Below, one piece after another: positions 26,123-33,740 of a DNA stretch of 64,000 nucleotides. The stretch is from assembly GCF_016592435.1 (NCBI RefSeq), contig NZ_AP014545.1:2798693-2862692 (forward strand), given 5' to 3'. How positions within the stretch are numbered: the first letter of the stretch is position 1; each line of letters begins with the position of its first letter. Under the pieces are notes generated by a model, which saw nothing but the letters and a program-made list of their open reading frames with translations, did no database searches and was not told the origin of the DNA. This stretch comes from Amphritea japonica ATCC BAA-1530. Its GTDB lineage: Bacteria; Pseudomonadota; Gammaproteobacteria; Pseudomonadales; Balneatricaceae. The translations under genes were made by a program, and so were the position numbers.

Positions 26123-27868
26123 TTAAAACTGTTCTTCATCTAACGCCATAATGCTATCACTACCAGCCACAACAGAAGCCAGACATGACTGCGTGCGTGT
26201 CATCATATGCTCACAGAAGAACTGGGCTGTCACCAGTTTAGACTGTAGGAACTCACTATCGCTCGCACCTGCATCAAGTTGTGCCTGTGCCTGCATCGCG
26301 CTTTTAGCCATCAACCAGCCACCACAAAGATAACCGAACAGCATCATAAAGTTAACACTTGAACTACCTGCTGCACTCTTATCTTCTTTGCTATCAAGCA
26401 GCCACTGACGTGCAGCAATACCATTGTCCAAAGAAGTACGGCACTGCTGAGCTGCCAGCGTGAACTGACCACCCAGGGCTTCAAAACGGGTAATATCTGC
26501 TGACATTTCATCCAGCAGCGCACCCAGGGACTCACCCCCATTGACCAGTGTTTTACGCCCAACCAGATCCAGCGCCTGAATACCGGTAGTGCCTTCATAT
26601 ATTGTCAGAATTCGCGCATCGCGATAGAACTGAGCAGCGCCGGTTTCCTCGATAAAGCCCATACCGCCATGCACCTGAACACCCAGTGAGGTAAGCTCCT
26701 GAGCAAACTCAGTCACCCAGCCTTTAACAATAGGGGTTAACAGATCAACACGGCTCTGGTTACCACGATCAGCTTCTGCCGCAGCAACAAGGCACAAAGC
26801 CCGCATCGCTTCCGTACCGGATTTCATCTGCATCAACATACGACGCACATCAGGGAAACGAATAATCGGGTACCGACTACCGTCCCTGTTGGAACCCTGA
26901 ATTCGATCTTTAGCATACTGCAATGCATGCTGATAAGCGGCTTCAGATACCGCAAGACCCTGTAAACCAACGCCCTGGCGAGCGTGATTCATCATCGTAA
27001 ACATATACGCCAGGCCGTTATTCTCTTCACCTACCAGATAACCAATTGCACCACCGTTATCACCAAAACTCATGACGCAGGTAGGGCTACCATGGATACC
27101 CAGTTTATGTTCAAGAGAAACAGCGTAAGCATCGTTACGCTCAGCCGGATTGCCATTTTCATCCAATAAGAATTTAGGCACGATAAACAGCGATATACCT
27201 TTGACACCTGCCGGTGCACCGGGAAGACGGGCCAACACCAGATGAACGATATTATCGGTCATTTGATGATCACCCCAGGTGATAAAGATCTTCTGCCCGG
27301 TGATCAGATAATGATCCCCGTTAGGTACCGCTTTGGTTTTCACCGCCGCCAGATCTGTACCCGCATCAGACTCGGTCAGGTTCATGGTACCTGTCCACTC
27401 ACCGCTGACCAGCTTAGTCAAAAAGTTCTCTTTCAGGCTATCGCTTCCATGATGACTGATCGATTCGATCGCACCCTGACTGAGTAATGGGCACAGAGCA
27501 AATGAGATGTTAGCGGACTGCCACACTTCATTAACCGCCGTTCCCAGCACGTTTGGCAGATTCTGGCCACCGTAGGCCTCATCTGCTGTCAGCGTTGCCC
27601 AGCCCCCTTCCAGGTATTCACGGTATGCTTCAGAAAAGCCTTCTGTTTGCTGCACACCGTTTTCACCCAGAGTCGGATGATTCAAGTCCCCTACGACATT
27701 CAATGGCGCCAGTACACCGGAACCCAACTTACCGGCTTCGGTCAGAATAACCGATGCCAGTTCGCTGTTAACATCGTCTATTCCTGCATCAGCACAAAGC
27801 TGATCAAACTGAACCAGTTCGTTGAGAATAAACTCTGCGTCTTTTAGGGGATGCTTGTAATCACTCAT
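26123..27868 (-). CDS. Long-form acyl-CoA dehydrogenase (DmdC/FadE-like)
   Basis: This 581-residue FAD enzyme is longer than the ~380-residue classical acyl-CoA dehydrogenases. It belongs to the long branch with an extra C-terminal domain, which includes 3-methylmercaptopropionyl-CoA dehydrogenase (DmdC) and several pseudomonad FadE proteins. FAD and substrate motifs are MNLTESDAGTDLAAVKTKA, FITWGDHQ and ILTIYEGTTGIQALDL; in this family the catalytic base is a Glu in that last region. It donates electrons to ETF, encoded just upstream. Chain-length preference cannot be told; DmdC function is a possibility because a DmdB-like ligase is 4 kb away, but dmdA and dmdD are not seen. Confidence 0.9.
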   Translation of the reverse strand: MSDYKHPLKDAEFILNELVQFDQLCADAGIDDVNSELASVILTEAGKLGSGVLAPLNVVGDLNHPTLGENGVQQTEGFSEAYREYLEGGWATLTADEAYGGQNLPNVLGTAVNEVWQSANISFALCPLLSQGAIESISHHGSDSLKENFLTKLVSGEWTGTMNLTESDAGTDLAAVKTKAVPNGDHYLITGQKIFITWGDHQMTDNIVHLVLARLPGAPAGVKGISLFIVPKFLLDENGNPAERNDAYAVSLEHKLGIHGSPTCVMSFGDNGGAIGYLVGEENNGLAYMFTMMNHARQGVGLQGLAVSEAAYQHALQYAKDRIQGSNRDGSRYPIIRFPDVRRMLMQMKSGTEAMRALCLVAAAEADRGNQSRVDLLTPIVKGWVTEFAQELTSLGVQVHGGMGFIEETGAAQFYRDARILTIYEGTTGIQALDLVGRKTLVNGGESLGALLDEMSADITRFEALGGQFTLAAQQCRTSLDNGIAARQWLLDSKEDKSAAGSSSVNFMMLFGYLCGGWLMAKSAMQAQAQLDAGASDSEFLQSKLVTAQFFCEHMMTRTQSCLASVVAGSDSIMALDEEQF

Positions 27869-27912
27869 GATATTACCTTTATTCTTATTTTTTCAGCTTT
27901 ATAAGGCTACTT

Positions 27913-28842
27913 TCAGATCTGACCAGACAGCTCAGGAACGGCTTCAAACAGATCCGCTACCAGTCCGTAATCAGCAACAGAGAAGATTGGCGCTTCTTCA
28001 TCTTTGTTGATCGCTACGATCACTTTGGAGTCTTTCATACCAGCCAAATGCTGAATCGCACCGGAGATACCCACAGCAATATACAGGTCAGGCGCAACTA
28101 CCTTACCGGTTTGACCTACCTGCATATCGTTAGGTACAAAGCCGGCATCTACCGCTGCACGGGAAGCACCTACCGCGGCACCCAGCTTATCTGCCAGACC
28201 GTATAGCATTTCAAAATTATCACCGTTGCCCATACCACGACCACCGGACACAATAATAGAAGCCGCTGTCAGTTCAGGACGGTCAGACTTCGCCAGTTCT
28301 TCACCGACAAAGCTTGAAGTACCTGCATCGCAGACTTCAGAAACAGCTTCAACCGCTGCGCTGCCACCGGTGTCAGCAACAGCATCAAATGCAGTACCAC
28401 GGATGGTTAGCAACTTAACCGTATCTTCTGTCTTCACGGTTGCAATTGCGTTACCCGCGTAGATAGGACGCTGGAAAGTGTCAGCAGACTCAACCGCGAT
28501 GACATCAGACAACTGGTTAACATCTAACAATGCAGCAGCCCGTGGCAAGAAGTTCTTACCATTGGTGGTTGCAGGTGCCAGCACATGGCTGTGACCACTA
28601 ACCAAAGCAACGATCAGCTTGGAAACATTCTCTGCCAGCTGGTGTTCGTACGCAGCGTTATCCGCCAGCAATACCTTAGAAACAGAAGGGATAGCCGCCG
28701 CAGCATCTGCAACTGTCTGACAGTTATGACCCGCAACCAGCAGTTCAATATCACCGCCAATCTGCTGTGCTGCTGCCAGGGTATTCAGGGTTGCAGGCTT
28801 AAGCGCCTGGTTATCATGTTCTGCAATTACCAGAATAGTCAT
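27913..28842 (-). CDS. etfA: Electron transfer flavoprotein alpha subunit
   Basis: This 309-residue protein is the FAD-carrying subunit of ETF. The C-terminal FAD domain is clear: [49 protein letters not shown] and [12 protein letters not shown]. The start at 28842 is set by a strong GAGGAG site; an upstream in-frame codon at 28857 would overlap the beta gene. It follows etfB by 11 bases. ETF links acyl-CoA dehydrogenases in the cytoplasm to ETF-QO. Confidence 0.96.
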   Translation of the reverse strand: MTILVIAEHDNQALKPATLNTLAAAQQIGGDIELLVAGHNCQTVADAAAAIPSVSKVLLADNAAYEHQLAENVSKLIVALVSGHSHVLAPATTNGKNFLPRAAALLDVNQLSDVIAVESADTFQRPIYAGNAIATVKTEDTVKLLTIRGTAFDAVADTGGSAAVEAVSEVCDAGTSSFVGEELAKSDRPELTAASIIVSGGRGMGNGDNFEMLYGLADKLGAAVGASRAAVDAGFVPNDMQVGQTGKVVAPDLYIAVGISGAIQHLAGMKDSKVIVAINKDEEAPIFSVADYGLVADLFEAVPELSGQI

Positions 28843-28853
28843 AAATTTTCTCC

Positions 28854-29603
28854 TCAAATAACCTTGGCTTCGTTTTTCAGTTTATCCATCAGCTCGTCAA
28901 CAGAGGCCACTTTAATACCGGCCTGACGCTCTGCAGGTGGATTCACCGCCATCAGTGTAACTTTATTGCCTACTTCAACACCCAGATCAGCCGGGGTCTT
29001 AACATCCAGCGGCTTACGCTTAGCTTTCATGATGTTTGGCAGAGATGCATAGCGAGGTTCGTTCAAACGCAAGTCAGTTGTAACAACCGCAGGCAAGTTC
29101 AGCTCAATTGTTTGTAAACCACCATCAATCTCGCGGGTTACCTGAACTTTATCGCCTTCGACTTTAACTTCAGACGCAAAGGTCGCCTGAGGATAATCCA
29201 GCAACGCAGCCAGCATCTGACCGGTCTGGTTATTATCAGAATCGATTGACTGCTTACCCATAATGACCAGAGTAGGCTGCTCTTCCTGTACCACTGCTTT
29301 CAGTAGTTTGGCTGCAGACAAAGCATCAGGTGCAGATTCTGTATCGATTTGAATTCCGCGGTCAGCACCCAGTGCCAACGCTGTACGAATCTGTTCCTGA
29401 CACGCTTTATCACCGATAGACACAGCAATAATTTCACTGGCAACGCCCGCCTCTTTAAGACGAACCGCTTCTTCAACAGCGATCTCACAGAATGGGTTCA
29501 TCGCCATCTTTACGTTGGCCAGATCTACATCGCTATTATCGGACTTAACCCGAACTTTAACGTTGTAGTCGATAACACGTTTTACCGGTACAAGAATTTT
29601 CAT
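28854..29603 (-). CDS. etfB: Electron transfer flavoprotein beta subunit
   Basis: ETF beta, 249 residues, the canonical length. It starts [16 protein letters not shown] and contains [16 protein letters not shown], the AMP-binding [17 protein letters not shown] and the C-terminal recognition-loop region, all typical. The start at 29603 is preceded by AAGAAGTGAG; a GTG at 29612 would add three residues. It is the first gene of the etfBA unit, probably continuing into the dehydrogenase and ETF-QO genes. Its promoter region, shared with the divergent AraC gene, contains the GGACA array. Confidence 0.96.
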   Translation of the reverse strand: MKILVPVKRVIDYNVKVRVKSDNSDVDLANVKMAMNPFCEIAVEEAVRLKEAGVASEIIAVSIGDKACQEQIRTALALGADRGIQIDTESAPDALSAAKLLKAVVQEEQPTLVIMGKQSIDSDNNQTGQMLAALLDYPQATFASEVKVEGDKVQVTREIDGGLQTIELNLPAVVTTDLRLNEPRYASLPNIMKAKRKPLDVKTPADLGVEVGNKVTLMAVNPPAERQAGIKVASVDELMDKLKNEAKVI

Positions 29604-29660
29604 AGCACTCACTTCTTATTTGAGGTTTATATGATGACCTAGTTTGCCTTCTCTTGCTTA

Positions 29661-29790
29661 GGACAACAATAACGAAAAAAGCCTTATAATTGATATTTTC
29701 GGACACATCAGACCATTTAATTTCGGAAAAATCTGATACTATCGGACAAACAGCTCCATTATAGGACAACGTACTTAATATTTTCGGAAT
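29661..29790. promoter_or_regulatory. GGACA motif array between etfB and the AraC gene
   Basis: GGACA occurs at 29661, 29701, 29744 and 29764, with related GGAAA at 29725 and GGAAT at 29786. Several are preceded by TTTC or ATC. Steps are 40, 24, 19, 20 and 22 bases, close to two helix turns. This spacing is what an AraC-type regulator with paired contacts would need, and the regulator gene starts at 29797. The assignment is inference. Confidence 0.45.
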
Positions 29791-29796
29791 CCAGTT

Positions 29797-30807
29797 ATGA
29801 GTTATAACCATCACTCCATCTCGATCCATTTTGCCAACGCAATGCTCAAAGGCGCACGAATCAACGGGCTGAATGAACAGCAACTGTTGCTGGAATCCGG
29901 GCTCAACACCGAGCTACTCAGCAACCACGAGGTTCGCATTACACCGATGCAGCTGAGCCGACTGGTTCAGTCGATCCTGCGGCATGGCGATGACGACTAC
30001 CTTGGCCTGGGCAGTCACCCCTGTCGTTATGGGGTATTCGGGCTCATGGCCCGACAAGTAGTCCACTGCACTGACCTGCGCCAGGTCTTTAAGCAAGCCG
30101 TCTTCTTTTATAACTTACTCGTGCCCGCCTCTCATCTTAGTATCACAGAAGAGGGAGACAGCGCCATTTTCACCATCAACCTGACCGACCCTGCAAAAGA
30201 TCCGGATCACGCCCTGATCGATCTACTGATGACCCTCTGGCACCGCTTTCCCAGCTGGCTAATCGGCCAGCGCATCCCGCTTAAACAGGTGCGTTTTGCT
30301 CATTCCAAGCCGGAACACTTTGAGGAGTATCGACTCATGTTTCCATGCCCCGCAGTGTTCGATCAAGCAAACAATAGTATTATATTTGACCGGGCGATTA
30401 TGGACGCTCCGGTCGTACAAACGTTGCAAAACCTCAGCAGCTACCTCACTCGCGCCCCTCTCGATTGGTTTAAACGCCAATCCTATTACCCCGTCTATAC
30501 CCGCAAGGTAATGGACTATCTGGAGAACGCCGAATCGATGGTCGATACCAGTATGGAGGATATCGCCAGCCAATTACACACCACTACCCGAACCCTGCGC
30601 CGAAAGCTTGATGAAGAAGGCACCAGTTTTCAGGATATTAAGGATGGTGTGCGCCGCGATGAGGCGATTCACCTTCTCAGCCAACCCAACCTGCCTATCT
30701 CAAAAATCGCTCGTTTGCTCGGCTTTGCTGAAGCCGCTGCATTCACTCGGGCGTTCAAACACTGGACCGGAATCTCACCCAGCACCTATCGTAAGTCTAA
30801 AGGATAA
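29797..30807 (+). CDS. AraC-family transcriptional regulator
   Basis: This 336-residue regulator has an N-terminal ligand domain of the Arabinose_bd type (HADDDYLGLGSHPCRYGVFGLM-like stretch, here at about residues 65-88) and a C-terminal double HTH. In the HTH, MEDIASQLHTTTRTLRRKL is the first helix-turn-helix and PISKIARLLGFAEAAAFTRAF the second. This architecture is common in regulators of fatty-acid, amine and lipid catabolism. It is divergent from etfBA and probably controls it and itself through the intervening motif array. The inducer is unknown. Confidence 0.9.
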   Translation: MSYNHHSISIHFANAMLKGARINGLNEQQLLLESGLNTELLSNHEVRITPMQLSRLVQSILRHGDDDYLGLGSHPCRYGVFGLMARQVVHCTDLRQVFKQAVFFYNLLVPASHLSITEEGDSAIFTINLTDPAKDPDHALIDLLMTLWHRFPSWLIGQRIPLKQVRFAHSKPEHFEEYRLMFPCPAVFDQANNSIIFDRAIMDAPVVQTLQNLSSYLTRAPLDWFKRQSYYPVYTRKVMDYLENAESMVDTSMEDIASQLHTTTRTLRRKLDEEGTSFQDIKDGVRRDEAIHLLSQPNLPISKIARLLGFAEAAAFTRAFKHWTGISPSTYRKSKG

Positions 30808-31089
30808 CTGTCCGATTAAATCAATTAATTGACTCTAATAGCTATCGTTATCTTGTCTTAAACAGGCCAGAATGAATACTGTTTCGATGCCTATTAGCTC
30901 ACAGTTTCTTGCACTGCGAGCCTTGCACTCTAAGTGGTATTTACCTACCGGCCCTGCTCTGCAGCGGTCGGAATTTTTTTCTAATACCACCTCAGCTGAC
31001 AATATTTTCATAGCCACCTTAAACTGTACCAGCAAAACGAATCTTGCCCGATCCCCTAATCAGGGTATCGCTTCTCAGCAACGCCTTTT
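30808..31089. other. Spacer between the convergent AraC and ETF-like genes
   Basis: About 280 bases, with TGTCCGA (reverse of the upstream GGACA motif) right after the AraC stop at 30809-30815. No terminator-type stem with T-run is evident, and the small open frame within has no ribosome site. Confidence 0.35.
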
Positions 31090-31617
31090 TCAGGCAACTT
31101 GAAGACGACTCAATTTATCTTTAACCAACCCCTTATCGGCCGACATAGCAGGCAATGTAACGACATTAACACCACTACCAATCTCCCGAATCACCAGCGT
31201 TCGGTAAAACTGACTTCCTTCTTTTTCAGTCTGTGACGACCTGAACTCCAACAACTCAGCCAGAAGATTCCCCAACTGACACTGCAGTTTATCTTGCCGA
31301 CGACCGATCAAAATAAGATCTGGCTTTTCCAGATGAACGACAGCCAGCAGCACTTCGGCTAATTCCATCGCATTAGGTATAACTTCGCAAGGAACAAAGC
31401 GCTTACGATCGATGCCTTGCTGCAGCAAACTCTCGCTCTGCTCCAGCGTAAGCGACTGTCCTAAAGTAACAACTGTTACTTCAGTTGCGCGACCACTCCG
31501 CTTGAGCTGCAGCGCTTCATTTATACTTTCTAATGCCTGGGGGTCCAGGATAATTTCTCCCGAGCTCTTCTGTTTCACACCTGAAGAACCGGGTGTCAGT
31601 ATTACGGTTACTTTCAT
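31090..31617 (-). CDS. Shortened ETF-beta-like protein
   Basis: This 175-residue protein resembles the N-terminal two thirds of ETF beta. Matching features are an opening MKVTVILTPG, a helix LESINEALQLKRSG, VTVVTLGQSL, a central KPDLILIGRRQDK in place of the usual GKQ-type nucleotide loop, and a short ending. Full ETF beta has about 250 residues; the C-terminal recognition loop and arm are absent, and no alpha subunit is adjacent. The frame is open and has a GGGAG ribosome site, so it is not an obvious pseudogene. It follows the acyl-CoA ligase gene by 85 bases. It may be a regulatory or repurposed flavoprotein fragment; function unknown. Confidence 0.7.
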   Translation of the reverse strand: MKVTVILTPGSSGVKQKSSGEIILDPQALESINEALQLKRSGRATEVTVVTLGQSLTLEQSESLLQQGIDRKRFVPCEVIPNAMELAEVLLAVVHLEKPDLILIGRRQDKLQCQLGNLLAELLEFRSSQTEKEGSQFYRTLVIREIGSGVNVVTLPAMSADKGLVKDKLSRLQVA

Positions 31618-31702
31618 TATTATTCTCCCGTCTGACACTTTTATGAAACAAGAAGAGCTATCTCTTCTTGTCTCTATAACAGCGATAATTCCATGTATCG
31701 AA

Positions 31703-33337
31703 TCAATCTAACTCTTTCGCTGTCTGCCGCAGTACAAACTTCTGAATCTTACCGGTTGAGGTTTTTGGCAGATCACCAACAACCACTCGCCTTGGCGTTT
31801 TAAAGTGCGCCATATTAGCCCGGCAAAACTCGATTATTTCGGCTTCGGTAACCGTTTCACCTTCCGTCGTTGTGATAAAGGCGCACGGCGTTTCCCCCCA
31901 CTTTTCATCGGGACGAGCAACAACAGCGGCATCCTGAATTTTTGGATGCCGATACAGCACATCCTCAACTTCAATACTGGAGATATTTTCACCGCCGGAG
32001 ATAATAACGTCTTTAGAACGGTCCTTAATCTCGATATAGCCATCGGTATGCCAAACAGCCAAATCACCAGAATGGAACCACCCACCGCTAAACGCATCAT
32101 CGGTTGTTGAAGGGTTCTTCAGGTAACCTTTCATCACCAAATTACCCTGCATAAAGATCTCACCGATGGTTTCACCGTCTTGTGGCACCGGCTCCAACGT
32201 ATCAGGATCAGCCACCATCAGCCCATCAAGCATCGGCGCACGCACTCCCTGACGGGATTTTAAGCGAGACTTTTTCTCATCATCATAGGCATCCCACTCT
32301 TCATGCCAGGCACAAACAACAGAGGGCCCATAAGTTTCCGTGAGGCCATACACATGAGTCACTTTAAAGCCAAGATCTTCCATTCCCTGAATCACAGATG
32401 CCGGTGGCGCAGCGCCGGCAGTCATCACTTTCACCTGATGATCAATACCAGATTTCATTTCCTCAGGCGCTGAATTAAGCATATTCAAGACAATCGGCGC
32501 ACCGCAGAAGTGATTTACTTTCTGCTCTTTAATCTCTTCAAATATTTTATCAGCCCGAACATGGCGCAAACTTACACTGGTGCCTGAAGCAGCAGCAATT
32601 GACCAAGGGAAACACCAGCCATTGCAATGAAACATTGGCAGCGTCCATAGATAAACAGGGTGCTGTCCCATATCCCAGGAAACAATATTACTCACTGCAT
32701 TTAGATAAGCACCGCGATGGTGGTAAACCACACCTTTTGGATCACCGGTCGTACCCGAAGTGTAGTTCAGCGTGATTGCATCCCATTCGTCTTCCGGCAT
32801 CAATCCAGTAAACGCACTATCACCCTCGTTCAGGAAAGCATCGTAAGTCAGATCACCCACCAACTCCCCTTCTTCATAAGAGGGGTCATCAATATCTATA
32901 ACCAGAATTTTCTTGCCAATCATCTTCAGCGCTTTCTTAACGACCGCAGAAAACTCCCGTTCGGTGATCAGCACTTTTGACTCGGCATGCTGCAAAACAA
33001 AAGCAATCGCCTCTGAATCCAGACGAGTATTGATAGAGTTCAGAATCGCACCGCTCATCGGCACACCAAAGTGAGCTTCAAAGTGTTCCGGCAGGTTCGG
33101 CGCTATAATAGAGACAGTATCTCCCTGACCTATTCCACGCTGTTTCAGCGCACTGGCAAGCTTACAGCAACGTTGATAGGTTTCAGCCCAGGTACGCCGA
33201 ACAGCCCCGTGCACCGTTGCAATCCGCTCAGGATAAACCTTAGCACTACGCTCAAGGAAAGTAAGCGGAGTCAGCGCAGTAAAGTTTGCCTGATTTTTAT
33301 CGAGGGACTGGTTATAAACATTATGATGTTCAGACAT
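31703..33337 (-). CDS. Acyl-CoA synthetase (DmdB-like AMP-forming ligase)
   Basis: This 544-residue adenylate-forming enzyme activates a carboxylic acid to its CoA thioester. Core motifs are all present: NYTSGTTGDPKGVVYHH, YGLTETYGP, GGWFHSGDLAVWHTDGYIEIKDRSKDVI, and PKTSTGKIQKFVLR with the C-terminal catalytic Lys. The opening NFTALTPLTFLERSA and overall length place it with the medium-chain/DmdB branch (methylmercaptopropionate- or fatty-acid-CoA ligases). Substrate specificity is not provable from sequence. It heads a minus-strand unit with the ETF-like gene and is divergent from the hybrid kinase. Confidence 0.9.
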   Translation of the reverse strand: MSEHHNVYNQSLDKNQANFTALTPLTFLERSAKVYPERIATVHGAVRRTWAETYQRCCKLASALKQRGIGQGDTVSIIAPNLPEHFEAHFGVPMSGAILNSINTRLDSEAIAFVLQHAESKVLITEREFSAVVKKALKMIGKKILVIDIDDPSYEEGELVGDLTYDAFLNEGDSAFTGLMPEDEWDAITLNYTSGTTGDPKGVVYHHRGAYLNAVSNIVSWDMGQHPVYLWTLPMFHCNGWCFPWSIAAASGTSVSLRHVRADKIFEEIKEQKVNHFCGAPIVLNMLNSAPEEMKSGIDHQVKVMTAGAAPPASVIQGMEDLGFKVTHVYGLTETYGPSVVCAWHEEWDAYDDEKKSRLKSRQGVRAPMLDGLMVADPDTLEPVPQDGETIGEIFMQGNLVMKGYLKNPSTTDDAFSGGWFHSGDLAVWHTDGYIEIKDRSKDVIISGGENISSIEVEDVLYRHPKIQDAAVVARPDEKWGETPCAFITTTEGETVTEAEIIEFCRANMAHFKTPRRVVVGDLPKTSTGKIQKFVLRQTAKELD

Positions 33338-33740
33338 TAGGGGTTCCTGTACAAAATATGTGACCGGCGTGCGGTTGCTGGATTGGGCTAAACTTAAGAA
33401 GCAGAATTCAATCTGATAATGTTTGTACAGAAATAGCGCGGCTATTCAGTAACATTAACCAGTAACAGAGGAAGGTCGCCGAACCGTAACGATTCAGTTC
33501 AGCGTGATAGTCTTTGAACGTATACAGAGAAGGCATTTTAACTCGCTTCCGACCATAAATTCCGGTCAGTATTTTTATTATTCTGAGTCTTAGTTTTTCT
33601 ATGTTGCCAGACCAGTAGACCCTATAATCTTTGCCGTAAGTTGTCTGAATTCTTACAAAATGTAACAAGCTATATGGCACGAACCCGTTTACTATAGAAT
33701 AGTTAAGTCCTAATAACTGAACGTACCAGACGACTTCAAC
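33338..33740. other. Divergent intergenic region, ligase and hybrid kinase
   Basis: This spacer of about 400 bases holds both promoters. A perfect nine-base inverted repeat CTGTACAAA / TTTGTACAG (33347-33355 and 33422-33430) lies close to the ligase start and could be an operator. A minus-strand open frame crosses the right half but has no ribosome site. Confidence 0.4.

Noticed and set aside
30872-31102. 76-codon plus-strand frame between the AraC and ETF-like genes
   Set aside because: It runs into the 3' end of the convergent ETF-like gene, has no ribosome site and no protein-like pattern.
26123-33337. A complete DMSP demethylation pathway
   Set aside because: Only DmdB- and DmdC-like proteins are seen; dmdA and dmdD are absent and both families also act on ordinary fatty acids.
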